This document shows positions 8,254 through 15,403 of a stretch of DNA of 64,000 nucleotides, piece after piece. The first letter of the stretch is position 1. Each line of letters starts with the position of its first letter. Source of the stretch: Variovorax sp. WS11 (lineage in GTDB: Bacteria; Pseudomonadota; Gammaproteobacteria; Burkholderiales; Burkholderiaceae_C). The stretch spans positions 124,001-188,000 of the forward strand of contig NZ_JAAGOW010000003.1 of the NCBI RefSeq assembly GCF_010499245.1, given 5' to 3'. The position numbers and the translations under genes are program-made. Under the pieces are notes generated by a model. The model searched no databases, was not told where the DNA came from, and worked only from the letters and a program-made list of their open reading frames with translations.

Positions 8254-8955
8254 ATGCCGCCTGACCGCTCCAGCCTGGCCTTGCAGCACATCGCGCTGCT
8301 GGAGGGCCTCTCCCGCGAGTGCCTGGATCAGCTCGCCCAGCGCTGCCTGTGGCAGACCCTGCCGGCGGGCAAGCCGCTGCTGCTGCGCTCCGAGCGCAAG
8401 AGCGATGTCTTCTTCCTGGTCTCGGGCCGGCTGCGGGTGACGATCTACGCGGCCAACGGCCGGCAGGTCACCTTCCGCGATTCGCTCGAGGGCGAGCATT
8501 TCGGCGAGATCGCCGCCATCGACGGCCAGCCGCGCTCGGCCGACGTGGTCACGCTCGTGCCCAGCGTGGTCGCGAGTCTCGACCGCGGCGCCTTTCTCGG
8601 GCTGCTGCGCGACGAGCCGGTGGTCGCCGAGCGCGTCATGCGCAGCCTGGCCGCGCTGGTGCGCCAGCTGTCCGAGCGCGTCATCGACCTCAGCACGCTG
8701 GGCGTGCAGAACCGCGTCCACGCCGAGCTGCTGCGCCTGGCGCAGGCCGCGGGCATCGCCGGCAACCGGGCGCGCCTGGAGCCGGCGCCGACCCACGCCG
8801 AACTGGCCAATCAGATCAGCACCAACCGCGAGCAGGTGACGCGCGAGCTCAACGCCCTGCGACGCGGGGGGCTGCTGGCCAAGGACGGCCGGGCGCTGGT
8901 GCTGACCGACGCGCAGCGGCTCGTGCGAATGGTCGAGGAGGTGCGCGGCGCCTAG
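8254..8955 (+). CDS. Crp/Fnr-family transcriptional regulator
   Basis: The 233-residue protein has the cyclic-nucleotide-binding beta-roll in residues about 15-125 (G-E-H-F-G-E-I-A-A-I-D-G-Q-P-R-S-A at about 77-93 is the phosphate-binding cassette, with G-E-I and R-S-A as in Crp). A dimer helix and a C-terminal helix-turn-helix follow (T-H-A-E-L-A-N-Q-I-S-T-N-R-E-Q-V-T-R-E). The R-S-A cassette suggests cAMP-type ligand binding; there are no N-terminal cysteines for an iron-sulfur cluster as in Fnr. ATG chosen because GGAG sits seven bases upstream and the frame upstream is not conserved-looking. Its target is unknown. Confidence 0.92.
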   Translation: MPPDRSSLALQHIALLEGLSRECLDQLAQRCLWQTLPAGKPLLLRSERKSDVFFLVSGRLRVTIYAANGRQVTFRDSLEGEHFGEIAAIDGQPRSADVVTLVPSVVASLDRGAFLGLLRDEPVVAERVMRSLAALVRQLSERVIDLSTLGVQNRVHAELLRLAQAAGIAGNRARLEPAPTHAELANQISTNREQVTRELNALRRGGLLAKDGRALVLTDAQRLVRMVEEVRGA

Positions 8956-8969
8956 CGCGCCGCCGCAGC

Positions 8970-9629
8970 CTATTCGCCATCGGCCCGCCAGGCCGGCAGC
9001 TTCCAGCCCGTCAGCATCGCCAGGGCCCGCAGCAGGGTGACGCAGCCCGCCGCCGCCACCAGCCCCAGCCATTGCGGCATCGCCAGCGCATGGGCCAGCA
9101 CCACCAGCCAGGCCCCCGCGAAGGCGCACAGCGCATAGGGCCGGTGGTCGCTGAAGGCGCGCGGGATCTCGTTGCAGACGATGTCGCGCAGCACGCCGCC
9201 GCACACCGCCGTCACCATGCCCATGAAGACCGCGACGATGGGCGGCATGGTGGCATCGATCGCGATCTGGGTGCCACCGGCGGTGAACAGACCCAGGCCC
9301 AGTGCATCGGGCCACTGCATGGCGCGCTCGGTCAGCGCGAAATGGCGCGTGCGCATGAAGAACATGGCGCCCACGCACAGCGCGAGCAGCACCCAGAGCC
9401 AGGCCGCATGCTGGACCCAGAAGAAGGGACGGCGGTCCAGCAGCACGTCGCGCAGCGTGCCGCCGCCGAAGGCCGCGAGGCCGGCCACCACGCAGACGCC
9501 GACCGCGTCCAGGCGCTTGCGCGCCGCCTCGATCAGCCCCGAGAGCGCGAACGCCAGCGTGGCCGCCGCCTCGATCGCGATCTGGGCGTTGGACAGGGAC
9601 AGCACCTGGGACAGCGGCAGGCTCGACAT
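8970..9629 (-). CDS. TRIC/YicG-type seven-helix membrane protein (UPF0126)
   Basis: A 219-residue protein with about seven membrane helices built as two repeats. Each repeat carries the family signature: A-A-F-G-G-G-T-L-R-D in the first half and T-A-V-C-G-G-V-L-R-D in the second. This matches bacterial trimeric intracellular cation (TRIC) channel homologs, formerly UPF0126. Family members conduct monovalent cations; the physiological role in bacteria is not settled. It is convergent with the Crp/Fnr gene (14 bases apart). Confidence 0.9.
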   Translation of the reverse strand: MSSLPLSQVLSLSNAQIAIEAAATLAFALSGLIEAARKRLDAVGVCVVAGLAAFGGGTLRDVLLDRRPFFWVQHAAWLWVLLALCVGAMFFMRTRHFALTERAMQWPDALGLGLFTAGGTQIAIDATMPPIVAVFMGMVTAVCGGVLRDIVCNEIPRAFSDHRPYALCAFAGAWLVVLAHALAMPQWLGLVAAAGCVTLLRALAMLTGWKLPAWRADGE

Positions 9630-9752
9630 GGTGGGCAACAACGGCGAAACAAGGTGTGTCGATGGTAGTTCGCCGCTGACAGGCTCCGTGCGCCATGGCA
9701 CGATCGGCGTCGCGCGCAGCCACCGCGCCCCAGTCGTCCACTGACCGACGCC

Positions 9753-10826
9753 ATGCCGCTGAAGCAGCAGATCCGCTACTGCACCGCGCCCGACGGTGTC
9801 CGCATCGCCTATGCGACGGCGGGCCGGGGGCCGCCGCTGTTCAAGGTCGGCAACTGGCTGTCGCACATGGAGTTCGACCTCACCAGCCCGGTCTGGGGCC
9901 ATGTGCTGGAGGCGCTGTGCGAAACCCACACCCTGGTGCGCTACGACCAGCGCGGAACCGGCCTGTCGGACCGCGAGATCGAGCAGATGTCCTTCGAGAT
10001 CTGGCTGAAGGACATGGAAACGGTGGCCGACGCCGCCGGGCTCGTGCGCTTCCCGATGCTGGCGATCTCCCAGGGCGTGAGCCTGGCCATCGCCTACGCT
10101 GCCCGCCACCCCGAGCGGGTGAGCCATCTGGTGCTCCAGGGCGGCTACGCGCGCGGGCGCCGGATGCGCGGCGGCGGCCAGGCGCTGGACGACGAGTCCG
10201 AGACCCAGGCCAAGCTGATGGAGATCGGCTGGGGCCGCTCGGACCCGGCCTTTCGCCAGTTCTTCACCAGCCAGTTCCTGCCGGAAGGCACGCCCGAGCA
10301 GCACCGCTGGTTCAACGAGCTGGCGCATGTCTCGACTTCGCCGCAGAACGCGGCGCGCATGCTGCGCGAGTTCGACCGCATCGACGTCTCCGCGCTGCTG
10401 CCCGAGGTGCAATGCCCGACCCTGGTGCTGCATTCCACCGGCGACCTGCGGGTGCCCTTCGACGAGGGGCGGATCATCGCCGGCGGCATCGCGCAGGCGC
10501 GCTTCGTGCCGCTGCACAGCGCGCACCATCTGGTGCTCCGGCAGGACGAGGTCTGGCCACGCTGGGTGGAGGAGGTGCGCAGCTTCCTGGCCGGCGCGGA
10601 CGGGAGCGCGCCGGACCCGGTGCTGGCCGGCCTGACCGCGCGCGAGCGCGAGGTGCTGGAGCTTATCGCCCAGGGCCGCGACAACGCGCAGGTGGCGGCG
10701 GCGCTGCAGCTCAGCGAGAAGACGGTGCGCAACCACATCACCAGCGTGTTCGCCAAGCTCCAGGTCGAGAACCGGCCGCAGGCGATCGTGCGGGCACGCG
10801 AGGCCGGACTGGGCCGCGGCGCCTGA
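9753..10826 (+). CDS. alpha/beta-hydrolase fused to LuxR-type DNA-binding domain
   Basis: This 357-residue protein joins two domains. Residues about 10-275 are an alpha/beta-hydrolase with Y-D-Q-R-G-T-G-L-S-D at 64-73, a nucleophile elbow A-I-S-Q-G with S106, a candidate acid in H-S-T-G-D-L-R-V-P and a candidate histidine in S-A-H-H-L-V-L. Residues about 290-350 are a LuxR/GerE helix-turn-helix (L-T-A-R-E-R-E-V-L-E-L-I-A-Q-G, then K-T-V-R-N-H-I-T-S-V-F-A-K-L). The likely meaning is a regulator that senses or hydrolyses a small ester- or lactone-like ligand. It could equally be a binding-only sensor. No obvious target lies next to it. Confidence 0.9.
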   Translation: MPLKQQIRYCTAPDGVRIAYATAGRGPPLFKVGNWLSHMEFDLTSPVWGHVLEALCETHTLVRYDQRGTGLSDREIEQMSFEIWLKDMETVADAAGLVRFPMLAISQGVSLAIAYAARHPERVSHLVLQGGYARGRRMRGGGQALDDESETQAKLMEIGWGRSDPAFRQFFTSQFLPEGTPEQHRWFNELAHVSTSPQNAARMLREFDRIDVSALLPEVQCPTLVLHSTGDLRVPFDEGRIIAGGIAQARFVPLHSAHHLVLRQDEVWPRWVEEVRSFLAGADGSAPDPVLAGLTAREREVLELIAQGRDNAQVAAALQLSEKTVRNHITSVFAKLQVENRPQAIVRAREAGLGRGA

Positions 10827-10969
10827 AGGCCCCACCCCGGACCGTGGTCCCGGCCGGATCGCGGCAAACGCCCGCCGTGCCCGGCGTTCCGGGACCGTGG
10901 CCTCATGGCCGGGCGCGGCATGCCTGCGAAGAATGGAAGCTCCCCCTCAACCCGTCGAAGGAGCCTCGC

Positions 10970-11209
10970 ATGTCTTCCGTCCAGAGCGTGTCGTCCAACG
11001 GCGCCGCCACCCTTCGCGACGCCGCCCGCCGCACCGAGAACGCCGAGCGCATCCGCTCGGACATGGCCGACGTGCTGCGCGGCGTCGGGCTGCGCCGCTC
11101 GGAGCGCGTCTACTTCCAGGCATGCGCGTCCGGCCGCGTGAGGGTCGTGCACGAGCCCGTGCTGCCCGATGCTGCGAGCCTGGGAATCCGTCCGGTGCAG
11201 CGCGGCTGA
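10970..11209 (+). CDS. small soluble protein of unknown function (79 aa)
   Basis: A 79-residue frame begins M-S-S-V-Q-S-V-S-S-N and has a strong GAAGGAG seven bases before its ATG, which is the main reason to call it. The sequence is charged, mostly helical, with no signal peptide or membrane helix, and I recognise no family. It ends 65 bases before the left CTAG of the IS element, so the IS sits just behind it and does not visibly cut it. Confidence 0.6.
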   Translation: MSSVQSVSSNGAATLRDAARRTENAERIRSDMADVLRGVGLRRSERVYFQACASGRVRVVHEPVLPDAASLGIRPVQRG

Positions 11210-11277
11210 GCGCAGCGCGCTGCATTCCTACGAAGCGACCGGCACGGTCCGACACCGTGGCGCAAGTGCAAGCCTAG

Positions 11278-11295
11278 GAGTCCGCGCGGCAGAAG
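11278..11295 (+). repeat. left terminal inverted repeat of the IS1182-type element
   Basis: Eighteen bases, GAGTCCGCGCGGCAGAAG, match the right end at 16 positions when reversed. The CTAG flank just outside is also present at the other end. Confidence 0.82.
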
Positions 11296-11413
11296 TTTTT
11301 CTGCGCGGAGGTGAGCCCCGCGTTGAGTTCGTGCACGGCGAGGAAGGGTTGGCGCTGCGCCTTGGCTGTTCCTGAAGCTCCCGGACAGGGTCTATTTGGC
11401 CTGCCGGAGGCGA

Positions 11414-11431
11414 GGGGCACGCGTGTGCCCC
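11414..11431. repeat. 7-bp stem-loop downstream of the transposase inside the IS
   Basis: GGGGCAC-GCGT-GTGCCCC is a perfect hairpin 11 bases past the transposase stop codon, inside the element. It may end transposase transcription or block read-through in from the host DNA. No T run follows in the transcription direction. Confidence 0.5.
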
Positions 11432-11442
11432 CACTGTGGACC

Positions 11443-12768
11443 TTATCTGACCATCAAGGTGCTCATGCGCCGCAGGTTCAGCGCCAGGCACACGAGCTTG
11501 AACTCGGCCTTGACCTTGTTCAATCCCCGCAGGCTGAACTGCCGGAAGCCCAGCACGCTCTTGATCCACCCGTTGGGCGCCTCCACGATCCACTTCCTCT
11601 TGCGGTAGGCCGCTTGGCCTGGTGGCGTCTTCAGCCTGGCATCCATCGCTGCAGTGCGCGGGTATTGTTCGGCGTCGATGTCCAGCGCCTGCTTGCCCTC
11701 TCGGCCCAATGCCACGATCAGCTCGCTCGGGCTGTCCTTGAGCTGCTCGAACACGGCCTCCGAGCGGAATCCCGCATCCGCCAGCACCTGTCGGGCGTCC
11801 TCGCCCAGGTTGGCCTTCACCGCCGCCAACAGCACCGGCAGGCGGTCACTGTCGGCGGCGTTGTTGCTCAGTTCCGCGGCCACCACGAGTTGCGCGGCCT
11901 CGTCCACCGCGGTGTGGGCGTTGTAGCCGTAGTCGTAGCCGCCACCTGAGCGTTTCATGATCCGACTGTCCGTGTCGGTGAAGCTCTCCTGGGCGCTGTC
12001 CTTGGGAACACCGAAGTCGCGCTTGTAGCGCCCGCCCTTGGGCTTGCCGTCCTTGTCGCGGGGTTTGCGCTCGTCGTCGGCGCTGCGCCCGCGGGCCGCA
12101 TCGGCCTCGCGCTGGCGTTGCTCCAGGCGCAGCTTGGCCTCGGTGATCGCCTTGAGCCGGTCCTCACGGCGCTTGATCTCCCCGGGGATGTCCAGGTCGG
12201 GTTCGTTCTTCTCCAGGTCGTCGGCGGCACACGCTCGGTTGAGCAAGCCATCGATCTGCGCCTTGAGTTCGCCCTCGGCCTTGACCATCCTGTCATAGCT
12301 CATGGCCTTGTGGCGGCTCGCGTTGGCCTTGAGCTTGGTGCCGTCCACCGCCACGGTGCCCAGCTTGACCAGGCCGCACTCGCGCGCCAGGCGCACCACC
12401 TGCACGAACAACGCCGCCAGTTCCTCCAGGTGCAGTGCCCGGAAGTCCGAGAGCGTGCGGTGCGCCGGGTAGTTCTCTGCAGCCAACACCCGCAGCGCAA
12501 CGTCTTCGTGCAGCTTGGCCGCGAGCTTGCGCGAACTGAAGGTGCCGGTGGCATAGCCGTAGATCAGCACCTTAACCATCATGGCCGGGTGGAACGGCTG
12601 ATTGCGCGGCCCACCCTTGGCGTATCGCGCATGGAAGGCGCTCAGATCCAGGCTGTCGACGCTGTCGCTGATGAAGTACGCCAGGTGCCCTTCGGGCAGC
12701 CAGTCTTGAAGTGCGTCAGGAAGCAGTCTTTGCTGCTGAGGCTCGTAGGGCAGGTAGCTGATGGGCAT
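11443..12768 (-). CDS. IS1182-family transposase
   Basis: The 441-residue protein has the N-terminal IS1182 domain (S-Y-L-P-Y-E-P-Q-Q-Q-R-L-L-P, then the helical region P-F-H-P-A-M-M-V-K-V-L-I-Y-G-Y) and a DDE catalytic core. Candidate acids are D in T-V-A-V-D-G-T-K, D in V-L-A-D-A-G-F-R-S and E in I-V-E-A-P-N-G-W-I-K. A charged, insertion-like stretch (about 200-260, rich in R, K, E, D) lies between the first two acids, as usual in this family. The frame is intact, so the element may still be able to move. The start MPISYLP was preferred because it matches the family start; an ATG seven codons upstream is also possible. Confidence 0.93.
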   Translation of the reverse strand: MPISYLPYEPQQQRLLPDALQDWLPEGHLAYFISDSVDSLDLSAFHARYAKGGPRNQPFHPAMMVKVLIYGYATGTFSSRKLAAKLHEDVALRVLAAENYPAHRTLSDFRALHLEELAALFVQVVRLARECGLVKLGTVAVDGTKLKANASRHKAMSYDRMVKAEGELKAQIDGLLNRACAADDLEKNEPDLDIPGEIKRREDRLKAITEAKLRLEQRQREADAARGRSADDERKPRDKDGKPKGGRYKRDFGVPKDSAQESFTDTDSRIMKRSGGGYDYGYNAHTAVDEAAQLVVAAELSNNAADSDRLPVLLAAVKANLGEDARQVLADAGFRSEAVFEQLKDSPSELIVALGREGKQALDIDAEQYPRTAAMDARLKTPPGQAAYRKRKWIVEAPNGWIKSVLGFRQFSLRGLNKVKAEFKLVCLALNLRRMSTLMVR

Positions 12769-12805
12769 GCGCCCAAATCTATCAAGCATCTGCGCGCTCG
12801 TCACG

Positions 12806-12823
12806 CTTCTGCCGCGCAGGCTC
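12806..12823 (-). repeat. right terminal inverted repeat of the IS1182-type element
   Basis: CTTCTGCCGCGCAGGCTC is the reverse complement of the left end at 16 of 18 positions. CTAG follows directly at 12824-12827. Confidence 0.82.
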
Positions 12824-12922
12824 CTAGCCTGTGGTCTCCACTTCATTTCGACGCAGGAGATGGCATATGTACCCACGCGATGACGTCAAGGCCAAGCAGC
12901 AGGGCTGAGCCCCTGACACGCC

Positions 12923-14203
12923 ATGCGCGGCGCCCGGCCCGACGACGATCATGCGGTCCGTGCGATCCGTGCCGCGGCATGCCCGCTCGATGTCTCGCCG
13001 CATTGCCATTCGGCGCTGCTCTTCGCCATCGCGGACGCGCGCTTCGTGCTGCTGGGGGAGGCTTCGCATGGCACCGATGACTTCTACCGCGAGCGTGCGG
13101 CGATCACGAAGCGGCTGATCGAGGACAAGGCTTTCGACGCCGTCGCGGTCGAGGCAGACTGGCCCGACGCCCTGCGGGTCGATCGCTTCGTGCGTGGTGC
13201 GTCCGGCGATTCGAGTGCGCTGCAGGCGCTCGGCGATTTCCGGCGCTTTCCGGCGTGGATGTGGCGCAACCAGCCGGTGCGCGAGTTCGTGGACTGGCTG
13301 CGCGCCTCGAACCAGAAGAAGCCGATCGGGGAGCGGGTCGGCTTCTATGGCATCGATCTCTACAGTCTCTATACCTCCATCGCCTCGGTGCTCGACTACC
13401 TGGACCGGGTCGATCCGGAAGCCGCGCGGCGGGCGCGCTACCGCTACGGCTGCTTCGATCATTTCGGCGAGGACACGCAGGCCTACGGCCACGCCGCCGC
13501 CTTCGACCTGGGCGCGAGCTGCGAGGAGGCCGCAGTGGCGCAGTTGAGGGAGCTGCTCGAGAAGAGGGCCGACCCCGCCGGCGCGGACGTGCATTTCCAT
13601 GCCGAACAGAACGCGCGGCTGGTGCGCAACGCCGAGCACTACTACCGCACCATGTTCAAGGGCCGCGTGGCCTCATGGAACCTGCGCGACCGCCACATGG
13701 CGCAGACGCTGGAGGCGCTGGACGCGCATTTGAGTGCCCAGCGATCCCGGCCCGCGCGCATCGCCGTATGGGCCCACAACTCGCACCTGGGCGATGCGCG
13801 CGCCACGGAGATGGCGGAAATCGGCGAGCTCAACGTGGGCCAGCTCATGCGCGAGCGCTACGGGGCGCAGTGCTTCAACGTCGGCTTCACCACTGCCGCC
13901 GGCGAAGTCACGGCTGCATCGGCCTGGGACGGGGAAGCGGAGCGCAAGCGCGTCAATCCGCCGCTGGCGGGCAGCATCGAGGCGCTGCTGCAGGAGGCCG
14001 GGCTCGGGCGCTTCGCCCTGATCCTGCGCAACAACGAAGTGCTCGCCGAGGCGCTGGCGCACGCGCGGTTGCAGCGCGCCATCGGCGTGATCTATGCGCC
14101 GGCGACGGAGCGGCAGAGCCACTACTTCCATGCGCGCGTGGGCGAACAGTTCGATGCGCTGGTTCACCTGGATCACAGCTCGGCGCTGGAGCCGTTGGAC
14201 TAG
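12923..14203 (+). CDS. erythromycin esterase family protein
   Basis: The 426-residue protein belongs to the erythromycin esterase-like family, which includes enzymes that open macrolide lactones and many members of unknown substrate. The family signature L-L-G-E-A-S-H-G-T-D-D-F-Y is at about 37-49, V-E-A-D-W-P-D follows, and V-G-F-Y-G-I-D-L-Y-S near 140 holds conserved acidic residues. W-A-H-N-S-H-L-G-D-A-R at about 283-293 carries the active-site histidine motif. Chromosomal members far from resistance genes are common, so macrolide resistance should not be assumed. The ATG is 95 bases past the IS; the IS may supply or disturb its promoter. Confidence 0.88.
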   Translation: MRGARPDDDHAVRAIRAAACPLDVSPHCHSALLFAIADARFVLLGEASHGTDDFYRERAAITKRLIEDKAFDAVAVEADWPDALRVDRFVRGASGDSSALQALGDFRRFPAWMWRNQPVREFVDWLRASNQKKPIGERVGFYGIDLYSLYTSIASVLDYLDRVDPEAARRARYRYGCFDHFGEDTQAYGHAAAFDLGASCEEAAVAQLRELLEKRADPAGADVHFHAEQNARLVRNAEHYYRTMFKGRVASWNLRDRHMAQTLEALDAHLSAQRSRPARIAVWAHNSHLGDARATEMAEIGELNVGQLMRERYGAQCFNVGFTTAAGEVTAASAWDGEAERKRVNPPLAGSIEALLQEAGLGRFALILRNNEVLAEALAHARLQRAIGVIYAPATERQSHYFHARVGEQFDALVHLDHSSALEPLD

Positions 14204-14213
14204 GGCGTGCGAC

Positions 14214-14858
14214 CTATCCCGCCTCGACCCGCGCGCAGTACGCCTCGATGGTCCGCTTCCACGCGGGCCGAGCCAGGCACCGATCCCGATACGACACGAC
14301 TCCCGGATAGGGCTTGATCAGTCCCTCGTCCTTGATGCCCGCAGAGAGCACGTGCGCCATCAGGATGTCGGCGACGGTGAAAGCCTCTGTCGCGACGAAG
14401 TCGCGGCCAGCGAACCAGCGCTCCAGGTTCCCCAGCATCCGATTTGCCCAGCCGACCAGGAACTCGCGGTGCTTGCCGCAGCTGCCATCCGCCGTCCAGT
14501 CGAGCACCAGCAGGCTCATCAGCGGCAGCTCGACCGAGTTCATCGCGGCGAAGCACCAACGCATCACCTGCGCCTCGCCGGCGGGGTCGCCGGGCATCAG
14601 GCGGCCGGACTTCTTCGCCAGGTGGACGAGGATGGCGGCGGATTCGGACAGCAGCAACCCGTCGTCGTCGATCGACGGGATCTGTTCGAAGGGGCTGAGC
14701 CGGCGATAGGCTTCGGTGTTCAGGTCGTGTGCGGGGTGGTCCATGCCGGCCAGCTCGAACGGCAGTTGCATCTCTTCGAGCGCCCACAGCACGCGCAGGT
14801 CGCGGGTGTGGCCGCGCGCGCCAGCGTTGACCTTCGAAAAGCCGTAGACCTTGAGCAT
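14214..14858 (-). CDS. glutathione S-transferase family protein
   Basis: A 214-residue cytosolic protein with a thioredoxin-like N-terminal domain (about 1-85: L-K-V-Y-G-F-S-K, then the glutathione-binding E-Q-I-P-S-I and E-S-A-A-I-L near residues 56-71) and an all-helical C-terminal domain (about 90-205, T-V-A-D-I-L-M-A-H-V). This is the standard GST fold used in detoxification by glutathione conjugation. The substrate is unknown. The start was taken at MLKVYGF because AGGAAA lies eight bases upstream. Convergent with the esterase-like gene (10 bases). Confidence 0.9.
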   Translation of the reverse strand: MLKVYGFSKVNAGARGHTRDLRVLWALEEMQLPFELAGMDHPAHDLNTEAYRRLSPFEQIPSIDDDGLLLSESAAILVHLAKKSGRLMPGDPAGEAQVMRWCFAAMNSVELPLMSLLVLDWTADGSCGKHREFLVGWANRMLGNLERWFAGRDFVATEAFTVADILMAHVLSAGIKDEGLIKPYPGVVSYRDRCLARPAWKRTIEAYCARVEAG

Positions 14859-14951
14859 GGTGACGTTTCCTCGTTGAAGCTGCGCTGCTGCGAAGAATAC
14901 CGCCATGCCGATATGGCTCCGTCTCCCCCTTGGGAGAGGCTGGGCGGGACC

Positions 14952-15305
14952 CTAACGCTGCGGCGGAGCCCGATCGGCCGGCAGCACGATGGTGGCGCGC
15001 CCGTCGCGTGAGGTGATGGCGTCCGAGCCGCTGGATGGCGGCGTGGTGCCGGCTGGCGCCACGATGGTGGCGCGGCCGTCGGCAGAGGATTGCGGCACCT
15101 CGGCGGGCGGTCCGCCGCGGGCCCGATCGAGCGCATTGCCGGCGGCGCGGATGCAGGCCTCGCGGGCCGGCGCCGCCAGGCTGCCGTTGTTGCAGGCGGC
15201 GATCTCGCGCTCGTAGCGTTGCTGCAGCGCGTCGCGTGCGGGCTGGGCGGATGCGCTCAAGGCCGTTGCCAGTCCGGCGCAGAGGAGGGGAAGAAATCGC
15301 TTCAT
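14952..15305 (-). CDS. small secreted protein with repeated motif, unknown function
   Basis: A 117-residue protein with a signal peptide (residues 1-20, M-K-R-F-L-P-L-L-C-A-G-L-A-T-A-L-S-A-S-A) and a helical part with two cysteines (C38 and C52). The Pro/Ser-rich tail holds the seven-residue motif D-G-R-A-T-I-V twice, at about 76-82 and 101-107. No family is recognised. It starts 98 bases after the RND pump gene on the same strand and may be co-transcribed with it. Confidence 0.7.
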   Translation of the reverse strand: MKRFLPLLCAGLATALSASAQPARDALQQRYEREIAACNNGSLAAPAREACIRAAGNALDRARGGPPAEVPQSSADGRATIVAPAGTTPPSSGSDAITSRDGRATIVLPADRAPPQR

Positions 15306-15403
15306 GAGCTTCTCCAGTCCCGTGCAGCATCGCACCGCGCGCGCCGCCGCGCTGTGCGAGCGCGCAGCGAGTGCGGGTAGGCGCAGCGCGCGCCCGGCCG
15401 GCC

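Larger units (their letters stand above)
11278..12823. mobile_element. IS1182-family insertion sequence, complete
   Basis: The 1546-bp element is bounded by 18-bp imperfect inverted repeats, GAGTCCGCGCGGCAGAAG on the left and the complement of GAGCCTGCGCGGCAGAAG on the right (16 of 18 match). Both ends are flanked by CTAG (11274-11277 and 12824-12827), which could be a 4-bp target duplication or part of a palindromic target. One intact transposase gene fills the inside. The element sits between the 79-residue orphan gene and the erythromycin-esterase-like gene without clearly disrupting either. Confidence 0.88.

Noticed and set aside
12923..14203. Macrolide resistance gene carried by the IS
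   Set aside because: The gene lies outside the IS ends, and chromosomal members of this family mostly have unknown substrates. Nothing else points to a resistance cassette.
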